DNA of 64,000 nucleotides. Source: Rhodobacteraceae bacterium HLUCCA08. GTDB lineage: Bacteria; Pseudomonadota; Alphaproteobacteria; Rhodobacterales; Rhodobacteraceae. The notes below the pieces were generated by a model that saw only the letters and a program-made list of their open reading frames with translations, was not told the DNA's origin and searched no databases. The stretch covers positions 124,001-188,000 of the forward strand of contig LJSF01000044.1 of the NCBI GenBank assembly GCA_001314655.1. The letters are read 5' to 3'. Below are positions 7,805 through 16,688 of this stretch, one piece after another. The position numbers were made by a program, and so were the translations under genes. Within the stretch, counting starts at the first letter, position 1. Each line of letters starts with the position of its first letter.

Positions 7805-8494
7805 ATGACCGACCCCGCCCTGTCGCTGACCGACGTGTCGCTGTCCCTGATGGGCAATGCCGGGCGGGTCGACATCCTGCACGACATCTCGCTGGACGTG
7901 GCGCGCGGCGAAACCCTGGGGCTGGTGGGGCCAAGCGGGTCGGGCAAATCGTCTCTCCTCATGCTCATGGGCGGGCTGGAAACCGCCTCCTCGGGCCGGA
8001 TCACCGCGCTGGGACAGGACATCACGTCGCTGTCCGAGGATGCGCTGGCCCGGTTCCGTCGGGACAATATGGGGGTGGTGTTCCAGTCCTTCCACCTGAT
8101 TCCCACCATGACCGCGCTGGAAAACGTCGCGACACCGCTGGAACTGGCCGGCCACCGCGACGCCTTCGACCGCGCGGCCGAGGAATTGCAGGCCATGGGC
8201 CTGGGCGCCCGGGCCGGGCATTACCCCGGCCAGCTGTCGGGCGGCGAACAGCAGCGCGTGGCGCTGGCCCGCGCCTCGGCCCCGCGGCCGCGGATCCTGT
8301 TGGCCGATGAACCCACCGGCAACCTCGATGCCGCCACCGGTGCGGCGATCATCGACCTGCTCTTCGACCTGCGCGACCGGCATGGCGCGACGCTGGTCCT
8401 GGTGACCCATGCGCCGGACCTGGCGGCGAAATGCGACCGGGTGATCGGCCTGTCCGATGGTCGTCTGGCGCCCACGCAGAAGGCCGCGGAATGA
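7805..8494 (+). CDS. ybbA: ABC transporter ATP-binding protein, YbbA/LolD-like
   Basis: Cytoplasmic ATPase of 229 residues with Walker A GPSGSGKSS, signature LSGGEQQRVALARA and Walker B ILLADEPTGNLD. This is the MacB/LolD/YbbA subgroup, which pairs with FtsX-like permeases and works by mechanotransmission rather than classical transport. Its stop overlaps the start of the permease gene (ATGA), so the two are translationally coupled. ATG 7805 is chosen because AAAAGG lies upstream; ATG 7784 is an in-frame alternative. The substrate of YbbAP systems is not well established. Confidence 0.93.
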   Translation: MTDPALSLTDVSLSLMGNAGRVDILHDISLDVARGETLGLVGPSGSGKSSLLMLMGGLETASSGRITALGQDITSLSEDALARFRRDNMGVVFQSFHLIPTMTALENVATPLELAGHRDAFDRAAEELQAMGLGARAGHYPGQLSGGEQQRVALARASAPRPRILLADEPTGNLDAATGAAIIDLLFDLRDRHGATLVLVTHAPDLAAKCDRVIGLSDGRLAPTQKAAE

Positions 8495-11013
8495 GCCTGC
8501 GCCAGGCCGCCCGGATCGCCCGGCGCGAATTGCGCGGCGGCCTGCGCGGCTTCACCATCTTCCTGGCCTGCCTGGCGCTCGGCGTTGCCGCCATCGCCGC
8601 CGTCGGCACGGTGCGCGCGGCGATCCAGGCCGGGCTGGAACGCGAGGGCGCGGCGCTGCTGGGCGGCGACGCGGTGATGCGGTTCACCTACCGCTTCGCC
8701 GCCGAAGAGGAACGCGCCTGGATGGAGGACATCGCCGAGGCGGTGTCGGAAACCGCCGATTTCCGCTCCATGGCGGTGGTCGAAGGTGACACGACCGAAC
8801 GCGGCCTGACCCAGGTTCTGGCGGTCGACAGCGCCTATCCGCTGGTCGGCGCGGTGCGTCTGGACCCCGACATATCGCTTGAGGCCGCGCTGGCCGGCGA
8901 CGGCACCCGCCCCGGCGCGGTGATGGAGCGCGTGCTGGCCGACCGGCTGGCCCTGTCCCCCGGCGACAGCCTGCGCTACGGCGCGCGCGAGTTCGTGCTG
9001 TCGGCGATCCTCGACAGCTATCCCGACAATGCCGAGGCGGGGTTCGGCCTTGGCCCCCGCAGCATCGTCCGCCTGGCCGATATCCGCGATGCGGGGCTCT
9101 TGAACCAAGGCACATTGTTCGAGACGAATTACCGCCTGCTGCTGCCCGAGGACGCCGATCTGGGCGCGCTCGAAACCCGGGCCGAGGACCGGTTCCGCGA
9201 CACCGGCATGCGCTGGCGCGACGCCCGCGACGGCGCGCCCGGGGTCAGCGAATTCGTCGACCGGATGGGCGCCTTTCTGGTGCTGGTGGGCCTGTCGGGC
9301 CTGGCCGTGGGCGGGGTCGGCGTTTCGGCGGCGGTGCGCGCCTATCTTGCGGGCAAGACCGCGACCATCGCCACGCTGAAAACCCTCGGCGCGACCCGCG
9401 GCACGATCTTCGCCAGCTATTTTTTGCAGATCGGCGCGCTGACGCTGCTGGGGGTGGCGCTTGGCCTGGTGCTGGGCGCCGGGCTGCCGCTGATCGCCGC
9501 GCCGCTGATCTCGGCCCGGCTGCCGATCCCGGCGGAATTCAGCCTCTATCCCGGCCCGCTGGTCGAGGCCGCGCTCTACGGCATTCTCGCGGCGCTGATC
9601 TTCACCCTCTGGCCGCTGGCGCGCGCCGAAGAGGTCAAGGCCGCGACCCTGTTCCGCGATGCGCTCGCCGCGTCCCGCCGGTTGCCGGCGTTTCGCTATC
9701 TTCTGGCCACGGCGCTGCTGGTCGCGCTGCTGCTGGGGGCGGCGATCTGGTTTTCCGGCACCGCCTTCCTGACCCTGTGGACCGCGGGCGGCATCGTCTT
9801 CGCGCTCATCCTGCTGGCGCTCTCGGCCGCACTGGCCCGGTTCCTTGCCCGCCGGCTGAAGCGCCCCGCCCGTGGCCGCCCTGCCCTGCGCCTCGCCCTG
9901 GCCGCGATCGGCGCGCGCGGCGGCGAAACCACCGCCGTGGTCCTGTCGCTGGGCCTGGGCCTGTCGGTGCTGGCCGCGATCGGGCAGATCGACGGCACCC
10001 TGCGCGGCTCCATCGCCGAGGAACTGCCCGATATCGCGCCCTCCTATTTCTTCGTCGACATCCAGCCCGACCAGATCGACGGCTTTCGTGCCCGGCTCGA
10101 CACCGACCCGGCGGTCAGCGATTACGAGGCCGCCCCGATGCTGCGCGGCGTGATCACCTATATCAACGGCGTGCCGGCGCGCGAGGTCACCGACCATTGG
10201 GTGATCCGCGGCGATCGCGGCCTGACCTATTCCGCCGCCCCGCCCGAGGGCACGATCGTGACCGAAGGCCGCTGGTGGGAGGCCGATTATGTCGGCCCGC
10301 CGCTGGTCAGCTTTTCCGACGAAGAGGCGCGCGAAATGGGCCTGGCGATCGGCGACACGATCACCGTCAACGTGCTGGGCCGCGACATCACCGCCGAGGT
10401 CGCCAGTTTCCGGCAGGTGGATTTCGAAACCGCCGGGATCGGTTTCGTGATGTCGATGAACCCGGCCGCCCTGGCCGGCGCGCCGCATAGCTGGATCGCC
10501 ACCGTCTATGCCGCGCCCGAGGCCGAGGCCGCGATCCTGCGCGACCTCGCCGGCGCCTATCCCAACATCACCGCGATCCGCATCCGCGACGCGATCGACC
10601 AGGTGATGGTGCTGCTGGGCGGGATCTCGGCCGCGACCCGCTATGGCGCGCTGGCCACGCTGGTCACCGGTTTCCTGGTGCTGATCGGCGCGGCGGCGGC
10701 CGGCGAACGGGCCCGCACCTACGAGGCCGCGGTGCTGAAAACCCTCGGCGCCACCCGGCCTCGCATCCTGCGCAGCTTCGCCCTGCGCGCCGCGCTGACC
10801 GGGCTGGCGGCCGGTATCGTGGCCCTGGTGGCGGGCATCGCCGGCGGCTGGGCGGTCTCCACCTTCATCATGCAGACCGAGTATCGCATCCTTTGGGGTC
10901 CGGCCTGGGGCGTGGTGCTGGGCGGCATCGCGCTGACCCTCGCCGCCGGGCTGGTCTTTGCCCTGCGCCCGCTCGCCGCGCGGCCGGCCCGGGTGCTGCG
11001 GGGGCGCGAATGA
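8491..11013 (+). CDS. ybbP: FtsX-family ABC permease, YbbP-like
   Basis: An 840-residue inner-membrane protein and partner of the preceding ATPase. It has an N-terminal helix after the charged MSLRQAARIARRELRGG, a large periplasmic domain (about 45-250), a block of membrane helices, a second periplasmic domain (about 500-690) and a final FtsX domain with three helices (about 710-835). Two FtsX-like modules and about 800 residues are typical of YbbP. ATG 8491 overlaps the ATPase stop. The next gene again starts inside its stop codon, so three genes are coupled. Role inferred: export or membrane extraction of a lipid-like or hydrophobic molecule. Confidence 0.92.
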   Translation: MSLRQAARIARRELRGGLRGFTIFLACLALGVAAIAAVGTVRAAIQAGLEREGAALLGGDAVMRFTYRFAAEEERAWMEDIAEAVSETADFRSMAVVEGDTTERGLTQVLAVDSAYPLVGAVRLDPDISLEAALAGDGTRPGAVMERVLADRLALSPGDSLRYGAREFVLSAILDSYPDNAEAGFGLGPRSIVRLADIRDAGLLNQGTLFETNYRLLLPEDADLGALETRAEDRFRDTGMRWRDARDGAPGVSEFVDRMGAFLVLVGLSGLAVGGVGVSAAVRAYLAGKTATIATLKTLGATRGTIFASYFLQIGALTLLGVALGLVLGAGLPLIAAPLISARLPIPAEFSLYPGPLVEAALYGILAALIFTLWPLARAEEVKAATLFRDALAASRRLPAFRYLLATALLVALLLGAAIWFSGTAFLTLWTAGGIVFALILLALSAALARFLARRLKRPARGRPALRLALAAIGARGGETTAVVLSLGLGLSVLAAIGQIDGTLRGSIAEELPDIAPSYFFVDIQPDQIDGFRARLDTDPAVSDYEAAPMLRGVITYINGVPAREVTDHWVIRGDRGLTYSAAPPEGTIVTEGRWWEADYVGPPLVSFSDEEAREMGLAIGDTITVNVLGRDITAEVASFRQVDFETAGIGFVMSMNPAALAGAPHSWIATVYAAPEAEAAILRDLAGAYPNITAIRIRDAIDQVMVLLGGISAATRYGALATLVTGFLVLIGAAAAGERARTYEAAVLKTLGATRPRILRSFALRAALTGLAAGIVALVAGIAGGWAVSTFIMQTEYRILWGPAWGVVLGGIALTLAAGLVFALRPLAARPARVLRGRE

Positions 11014-11591
11014 CCCATCCGGCCTTCTTCGGCTACGGCTCGCTCGTCAACCGCGCGACCCATGATTACGCGGATCCGCACCCGGCCACGCTCACCGGTT
11101 GGCGCCGGGTCTGGAAACATTCCTCGCGCCGCCCGGTCGCCTTTCTGTCGGTCGAACCCTGCGATGCGACCGAACTCCTCGGGCTGATCGCCCAGGTGCC
11201 CGGCGCCGACTGGGCCGCGCTCGATGCCCGTGAACAGGCCTATATCCGGCGCGACGTGACCCACCAGGTCCGCCACGCCCTGGCCCCGCGCAGCACCGCG
11301 CTCTACCAGGCCGCCCGGGGCCATATCGCGCCCCCCTCGACCGAGCATCCGATCCTGCTGAGCTATCTCGACGTGGTGGTTCAGGGCTACCTGAACACCC
11401 ATGGCGCGGACGGCGCGCGGCATTTCTTCGCCACCACCGCCGGCTGGGAGGGCCCGGTCCTGGATGACCGCCCCGCCCCGCTCTATCCGCGCCACCAATA
11501 CCTGGACCCGCGCGAACGAAAACTGGTGGACAATGCCCTGGCCGATCTCGGCACCCGGGTGGTGTCTCAGCTTGGCGCGACCGGCCAGTAG
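11010..11591 (+). CDS. Gamma-glutamylcyclotransferase-like protein
   Basis: A 193-residue protein of the GGCT fold. The substrate-binding loop FGYGSLVN occurs right after the start, as in the family (YGSL signature). These enzymes release 5-oxoproline from gamma-glutamyl compounds or degrade glutathione; the exact substrate is open. It begins in the stop codon of the ybbP-like gene (ATGA) with no separate ribosome site, indicating translational coupling. Its 3' end overlaps the convergent DUF1801 gene by 25 nt. Confidence 0.8.
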   Translation: MTHPAFFGYGSLVNRATHDYADPHPATLTGWRRVWKHSSRRPVAFLSVEPCDATELLGLIAQVPGADWAALDAREQAYIRRDVTHQVRHALAPRSTALYQAARGHIAPPSTEHPILLSYLDVVVQGYLNTHGADGARHFFATTAGWEGPVLDDRPAPLYPRHQYLDPRERKLVDNALADLGTRVVSQLGATGQ

Positions 11592-12001
11592 GTCCGCAGC
11601 CGGTCCAGCCCCCTGGCCACGATCTCTTCCAGCACGTCCAGGTCGATATCGGCCAGCCTGGTGACGTACAGGCAGGATTTGCCGTGCCTGTGCTTGCCCA
11701 ACCGGGCCAGTTCCGCCGCGAAATCCTGGTATCCCGGCATGATGTAGATCGACAGGTTGGCCTTGCGCGGCGCGAACCCGGTGGCCAGCATCTCGCCCTC
11801 GCGGCCGCTGTCATAGACATAGTGATAGCGGCCATAGCCCACCATCGACGGCCCCCACATCCGGGGTTGCCAGCCGGTCACCCGACGGAACAGCGCGTCC
11901 AGCGCCCGTGCATCCGCACGGCGGGTCGGCGGCGCGATCCGGTCGAGAAATGCCGCGACCGAAGCCTCCGTCGCCCGGGTCTTGTTCTGCGGCGTCGTCA
12001 T
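11567..12001 (-). CDS. DUF1801 domain protein
   Basis: A 144-residue protein with the DUF1801 (YdhG-like) fold: an N-terminal helical part (VAAFLDRIAPPTRRADARAL), then WGPSMVGYGRYHYVYDSGRE and the strand NLSIYIMPGY. Biochemical function of the family is unknown. The ATG at 12001 is preceded by AAGG on the minus strand. It stands alone between convergent and co-directional neighbours. Confidence 0.85.
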   Translation of the reverse strand: MTTPQNKTRATEASVAAFLDRIAPPTRRADARALDALFRRVTGWQPRMWGPSMVGYGRYHYVYDSGREGEMLATGFAPRKANLSIYIMPGYQDFAAELARLGKHRHGKSCLYVTRLADIDLDVLEEIVARGLDRLRTYWPVAPS

Positions 12002-12097
12002 GCAGGAACCTTAGCACGGTCGCACCTTCGGTGAAACGGGACGGCGGGCGGGGCGATGGCAAAGCCGAGCGGCGTCCCGCCGTCCCGCCGGGCCGGC

Positions 12098-12691
12098 TCA
12101 GCCGACCAACCTGCCGGTCACCTCGACCAGCCGGCGCGCCTGAAACGCCACCGACCTGCGCCCGGTCTCGGACAGCGCGCCGCCCTCCTGGCTGTAGCCA
12201 TAGGGGTTGCCGCCATCCTCGAACTTCACCGGATCGGCAAAGCCCGGCGCCACGATGATCGCGCCCCAATGCATTGCCGACACATAGACCTGCTGGATCG
12301 TGCCCTCCTGGCCGCCATGGGGATTCTGCGCGCTGGTCGTTGCGGTGATCGTCTTGTTGACCAGCTCACCCCGGCTCCACAGCGGCCCCAGCGTGTCGAT
12401 GAATGCCCGGAACTGCGACGCCGGCGCGCCGAACCGCGTCGGGACCGAAACGAAATATCCGTCCGCCCAGTTCATGTCGTCCAATGTCACTTCGGGAATA
12501 TCGCCCTGGCGCGCGGCGGCGGCGGCCCAGGCCTCCTGGCCCTGCACGACCTCGTCAGGGGCGGTCTCGGCCACACGGCGCAACCGCACCTCGGCCCCCG
12601 CCTGTCGGGCGGCCTCGGCGGCGGCTTCGGCGACCGCGTGGTTGGTGCCATAGGTGGAATAATACAGAACGGTGATCTTGGTCTTTGCCAT
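12098..12691 (-). CDS. wrbA: NAD(P)H:quinone oxidoreductase WrbA
   Basis: A 197-residue flavodoxin-like FMN protein that reduces quinones by two electrons, limiting redox cycling. The FMN phosphate loop [12 protein letters not shown], the segment [16 protein letters not shown] and the [14 protein letters not shown] region are typical of WrbA. Start 12691 ([12 protein letters not shown]) is supported by CAGGAG just upstream; an earlier ATG adds 12 unrelated residues. The spacer to nadE holds TATCAT (about 12745) that might be a -10 element, with no convincing -35. Confidence 0.94.
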   Translation of the reverse strand: MAKTKITVLYYSTYGTNHAVAEAAAEAARQAGAEVRLRRVAETAPDEVVQGQEAWAAAAARQGDIPEVTLDDMNWADGYFVSVPTRFGAPASQFRAFIDTLGPLWSRGELVNKTITATTSAQNPHGGQEGTIQQVYVSAMHWGAIIVAPGFADPVKFEDGGNPYGYSQEGGALSETGRRSVAFQARRLVEVTGRLVG

Positions 12692-12842
12692 CTGTGGCTC
12701 CTGTGATCGGGGTTGATGTTCCGGCACAGTTAGTCACCTCTGTCATGATAGAAATCGCGCAATAAACCGAACTACCTGCGCGCTGACGCACAATGGAGCG
12801 GGCAGGTTGGTGGGACGTCGGACGGGACGGTGGGCGGGGCGT

Positions 12843-12861
12843 CTTGGCCCCACGGGCCAAG
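12843..12861 (-). terminator. Hairpin after nadE, possible terminator
   Basis: Perfect 8-bp stem CTTGGCCC / GGGCCAAG with a 3-nt loop, 16 nt past the nadE stop on the minus strand. No T-tract follows, so termination may be weak or Rho-assisted. Confidence 0.35.
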
Positions 12862-12876
12862 AGCGGCGCCCGACCG

Positions 12877-14535
12877 TCAGCTGTCGTCGCGCCAGCGGTT
12901 GACGATCGGGTAGCGGCGGTCCAGCCAGAACGCCTTGCGGCTGAGCCTTGGGCCCGGCGCCGACTGGAACCGCTTGTATTCGCTGACATAGAGCAGCTGC
13001 TCGACCCGCTTCACCAGCGCCCGGTCATGGCCGGCGGCCACGCAATCGGCGACCGATTGCTCATGATCCACCAGCCGCTCCAGGATGTCGTCCAGCACCT
13101 CGTAGGGCGGCAGGCTGTCGGCGTCCTTCTGATCCGCACGCAGCTCGGCCGACGGCGGCTTGTCGATCACCCGGGGCGGGATCACCTCGCCCGCAGGGCC
13201 CATCATCCAGTCGCGGTGGTTCGCATTGCGCCAGCGGCAGGCGGCAAAGACCCGGGTTTTATACATATCTTTCAGTGGGTTATACCCCCCGGCCATGTCA
13301 CCATAGATCGTGGCATAGCCCACCGCCACCTCGGACTTGTTGCCGGTGGTCAGCAGCATCTCGCCGAACTTGTTGGACTGCGCCATCAGCAGCAAGCCGC
13401 GGATCCGGCTCTGGATATTCTCTTCGGTCAGATCGGCCGGCCGATCCCCGAACAGCGGCGCCAGGGTCTGCGTCACCGCCTCGCGCACCGCCCCGATCGG
13501 CACCGTGTCATAGGCGCAGCCCAGCCTGTCGGCCACGGCCTGCGCATCCTGCAGCGAATGCTCCGAGGTGTATTCGCTGGGCAGCATCACGCAGCGCACA
13601 TTCGCCTGGCCCAGCGCGTCGCAGGCGATCGCCGCCACGGCCGCCGAATCCACGCCCCCCGACAGGCCCAGCAGCACCTTTTCGAAGCCCGTCTTGGCCA
13701 TGTAGTCGCGCAGGGCCAGCACCATCACGTGGTAATCCTGCTCCAGGCTGTCGGGCAGATGCGCCATCGGCCCGGGCAGCGCGACCCATCGCCCGTCGCG
13801 GCGCTCGAAATCCACATGGACCACGGCCTCTTCCAGCACCGGCAGCTGCACCGCCAGCGCCCCGTGCCGGTTCAGCACGAAAGAGCCGCCATCGAAAACC
13901 TGGTCGTCCTGCCCGCCGACCATGTTCAGATAGACCAGCGGCACGTCGTTTTCGGTCACCCGCGCGACCATCTGGTTCAGACGCACCTCGCGCTTGTCGC
14001 GGAAATAGGGCGACCCATTGGGCACCAGCAGCAGCTCGGCCCCGCTTTCGACCATCGCCTCGCAGACATCCTCGTACCAGGCATCCTCGCAGATCGGCGT
14101 GCCGATGCGCAGCGGCCCGGCATCGAAGGGGCCTTCGATCTGCCCGCGCGAAAACACCCGCACCTCGTCGAAGACGTTGTAATTGGGCAGGAAATACTTG
14201 CGCGTCACATTGACGATCCGCCCGCCCCCGAGCACGAAATAGGCGTTGTGCAGCTTGGGCAGTTCGGCCAGCGGTGCACCGATCGCCAGCATCGGGCCCT
14301 CGGCACAATCCCGCGCCAGCGCCTCGACCGCCTCCAGCGCGCGGCGCTGGAAAATCGGTTTCTGCACCAGGTCCTGGGTCTGGTAGCCGGTCACGAACAT
14401 CTCGGGCAGCATCACCAGGTCGGCCCCGGCGGCGCGGCCCGTTTCCCAGGCGGCGCGGGCGCGGGCGCAATTGCCCGCGATATCGCCCAGAACGGGGTTC
14501 AGCTGGGCAAGCGTGATGCGAAACGTGTCGGTCAT
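12877..14535 (-). CDS. nadE: Glutamine-dependent NAD+ synthetase
   Basis: A 552-residue two-domain enzyme that converts deamido-NAD to NAD using ammonia from glutamine. The N-terminal nitrilase-like glutaminase domain (about 5-260) shows its triad: Glu in LPEMFVTGY, Lys in RKYFLPNY, Cys in GTPICEDAWYED. The C-terminal synthetase domain has the ATP pyrophosphatase loop SGGVDSA at 292-298 and LLTTGNKSE. The ATG at 14535 begins MTDTFRITLAQLNPVLGD; an upstream frame extension of 17 residues has no homology. Single-gene unit; the hairpin at 12843-12861 may end it. Confidence 0.96.
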   Translation of the reverse strand: MTDTFRITLAQLNPVLGDIAGNCARARAAWETGRAAGADLVMLPEMFVTGYQTQDLVQKPIFQRRALEAVEALARDCAEGPMLAIGAPLAELPKLHNAYFVLGGGRIVNVTRKYFLPNYNVFDEVRVFSRGQIEGPFDAGPLRIGTPICEDAWYEDVCEAMVESGAELLLVPNGSPYFRDKREVRLNQMVARVTENDVPLVYLNMVGGQDDQVFDGGSFVLNRHGALAVQLPVLEEAVVHVDFERRDGRWVALPGPMAHLPDSLEQDYHVMVLALRDYMAKTGFEKVLLGLSGGVDSAAVAAIACDALGQANVRCVMLPSEYTSEHSLQDAQAVADRLGCAYDTVPIGAVREAVTQTLAPLFGDRPADLTEENIQSRIRGLLLMAQSNKFGEMLLTTGNKSEVAVGYATIYGDMAGGYNPLKDMYKTRVFAACRWRNANHRDWMMGPAGEVIPPRVIDKPPSAELRADQKDADSLPPYEVLDDILERLVDHEQSVADCVAAGHDRALVKRVEQLLYVSEYKRFQSAPGPRLSRKAFWLDRRYPIVNRWRDDS

Positions 14536-14612
14536 GTCCGGGTCCCGGAGGCAGGTTCCGCCCCCATGTAGCAGAAAGCGCGGCAAGGGAAAGCCGAGGG
14601 GCCCGCGCCCCG

Positions 14613-14641
14613 TTGCCGAACCCGGCCCGAGCCTCTAGACT
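14613..14641 (+). promoter_or_regulatory. Candidate promoter of the MORN-repeat gene
   Basis: TTGCCG at 14613-14618, 17-nt spacer, TAGACT at 14636-14641, 33 nt before the ATG at 14675, which has its own GAGGGGAG ribosome site. Confidence 0.45.
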
Positions 14642-14674
14642 TGCCGCAACCACCTGAGGGGAGAGCAGAACCAC

Positions 14675-16159
14675 ATGAGGCGCCTGACGACGCACCTGAT
14701 CCTTGCGGCGGCCCTGGCCCTGCCCGCGCCCGGCTTTGCGCAATCGGTCCAGACCAAGCAATACGACGATGGCGGCGTCTACGAGGGCCAGTTCCTCAAC
14801 GGTCGCCAGCACGGCCAGGGCACCTACCGGCTGCCCAATGGCTACGAATATGCGGGCGAGTGGTTCGAGGGCGAAATCCGTGGCCAGGGCGTGGCGCGGT
14901 TTCCCAACGGGTCGGTCTACGAAGGCCAGTTCGCCGCCGGCAAGCCGCATGGCGTCGGCCTCATCACCTTCGCCGACGGCGGCACCTATGACGGCGACTG
15001 GGTCGAGGGCCAGATCACCGGCGTCGGCATCGCCCGCTATGCCAATGGCGTGGTCTACGAAGGCGACTTCCGCAATGCCATGCATCACGGCCAGGGGATC
15101 ATGCGCAGCCCCGGCGGCTATGTCTACGAAGGCCCCTGGATCAACGGCATCAAGGAAGGCGACGGCACCATCACCTATCCCGACGGCGCGGTCTACGAGG
15201 GCGAATTGGTCGATGACCAGCGCCAGGGCCAGGGGCGGCTGACCATGCCGGACGGGCTGATCTACGAAGGCACCTGGGTCGACGGCCAGATCGAGGGCGA
15301 AGGCCGCCTGATCCAGCCCAATGGCGATATCTACGAAGGCGAACTGGTCGCCGGCAAGCGCGCGGGGACGGGCACCGTCACCTATGCCAACGGCGATGTC
15401 TACCGGGGCGATTTCGCGGATGACCTGCGCCACGGCCAGGGCAGCTTCACCGGCACCGACGGCTACCGCTATGTCGGCCAGTGGTCCGAGGGCCAGATCG
15501 AGGGCGAGGGCACCGTCACCTATCCCGACGGATCGGTCTATGCCGGCCAGTTCCGCGACGACCTGGCCCATGGCACCGGCAAGATCACCTATCCCGACGG
15601 CGCCACCTATGACGGCAACTGGGAAAACGGCGTGATCCAGGGCGAAGGCATCGCCACCTATGCCAACGGGCTGGTCTACGAGGGCGCATTCGTCAATGCC
15701 CAGAACCACGGGCAAGGCACCATGACCTATGCCGACGGCTATACCTATACCGGCAACTGGGAAAACGGTCAGCGCAGCGGCACGGGCGTGGCCACCTATG
15801 CCGACGGATCGGTCTATCAGGGCGAATTCGTCGCGGGCCAGCGCCACGGCACCGGCAAGATCACCATGCCGGACGGCTTCACCTATGAAGGCCAGTGGCA
15901 GGACGGCGAGATTTCGGGGCTGGGTATCGCCACCTATGCCGATGGGTCGGTCTACGAAGGCATGTTCCGGTCCGGCCGCCGCCAGGGCGAAGGGACGATG
16001 ACCTATGCATCGGGAGAGGAACGCACGGGCGAATGGCAGGACGGCGCGCTGGTCACCCAGGACCGTGGCAGCCCCGCAACCGCCCCGGTCGGCGCCGAGG
16101 ACGACGCCCCGACCCCCGAAGCGCTGCCGAGCGACGCGGACGGCCCGACCGGCGACTGA
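14675..16159 (+). CDS. Secreted MORN-repeat protein
   Basis: A 494-residue protein with a signal peptide (about residues 1-23, ending PAPGFAQ) and then almost only MORN repeats. I count 18 complete 23-residue units of the form YxGxWxxGxxxGxGxxxxxDG plus one degenerate unit, then an acidic, Pro-rich tail of about 40 residues. Repeats alternate between two types (Trp-containing with GQIEGEG-like ends, and Phe-containing with HGQG-like ends), with one break in register at repeats 8-11. MORN arrays form elongated beta-sheets implicated in membrane-lipid or protein binding. There is no enzymatic domain. Periplasmic or secreted; function unknown. Confidence 0.9.
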   Translation: MRRLTTHLILAAALALPAPGFAQSVQTKQYDDGGVYEGQFLNGRQHGQGTYRLPNGYEYAGEWFEGEIRGQGVARFPNGSVYEGQFAAGKPHGVGLITFADGGTYDGDWVEGQITGVGIARYANGVVYEGDFRNAMHHGQGIMRSPGGYVYEGPWINGIKEGDGTITYPDGAVYEGELVDDQRQGQGRLTMPDGLIYEGTWVDGQIEGEGRLIQPNGDIYEGELVAGKRAGTGTVTYANGDVYRGDFADDLRHGQGSFTGTDGYRYVGQWSEGQIEGEGTVTYPDGSVYAGQFRDDLAHGTGKITYPDGATYDGNWENGVIQGEGIATYANGLVYEGAFVNAQNHGQGTMTYADGYTYTGNWENGQRSGTGVATYADGSVYQGEFVAGQRHGTGKITMPDGFTYEGQWQDGEISGLGIATYADGSVYEGMFRSGRRQGEGTMTYASGEERTGEWQDGALVTQDRGSPATAPVGAEDDAPTPEALPSDADGPTGD

Positions 16160-16292
16160 CCCCGCCCGTCGCGGTCCGCCCATCGTATTCCGCCTGCCGC
16201 ATTCCGCCTTTCGGACTTCAGCTGTCGCGATCCTTCAAGACAGCGCCCCCGCGCCGGGCGATCACGGGGCAGACCGACCCACGGAGGCCCCG

Positions 16293-16688
16293 ATGATCTT
16301 TCGCTATACCATCCTCTATGTCGCGGATGTCGCCGCCGCGCTCGATTTCTATTCCCGCGCCTTCGGGCTGCAGAGCGGTTTTCTGCACGAGGCGGGCGAT
16401 TACGGCGAACTGGACACCGGCGGCACCCGGCTGGCCTTTTCCGCCCGGTCCCTGATGCGCGACCTGGGCAAGGATCCGGCCCCGGCCGACCCCGACCGCC
16501 CGGTCTTCGAGATCGCCCTGGAAACCGACGACGTGCCCGCCGCCTTCGAGCGCGCCGTGGCGGCGGGTGCGGTGCCGCGCATGGCGCCGCAGGACCAGCC
16601 CTGGGGCCAGACGATCTCTTATGTCGCCTGCCCGGACGGCTACCTGATCGAGATCTGTTCGCCGGTCCAGCCGCCCAGCCCGGGCTGA
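16293..16688 (+). CDS. VOC-family (glyoxalase/bleomycin-resistance fold) protein
   Basis: A 131-residue protein with the paired beta-alpha-beta-beta-beta modules of the vicinal-oxygen-chelate superfamily: FRYTILYVADVAAALDFYSR at the start and a C-terminal PDGYLIEICSP carrying the usual metal-ligand Glu. Substrate unknown (glyoxalase-, dioxygenase- or binding-type). The ATG at 16293 follows CGGAGG. Its last 49 nt overlap the convergent AraC-family gene. Confidence 0.88.
   Translation: MIFRYTILYVADVAAALDFYSRAFGLQSGFLHEAGDYGELDTGGTRLAFSARSLMRDLGKDPAPADPDRPVFEIALETDDVPAAFERAVAAGAVPRMAPQDQPWGQTISYVACPDGYLIEICSPVQPPSPG

Noticed and set aside
14750-16060. Regular DNA periodicity that could look like a CRISPR or minisatellite
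   Set aside because: The 69-nt period encodes MORN repeats in one frame; spacers of the CRISPR kind are absent.
13508-16183. An 891-codon minus-strand frame opposite nadE's 5' part and the MORN gene
   Set aside because: Its apparent repeats mirror the MORN repeats on the other strand; no signal of coding on its own.
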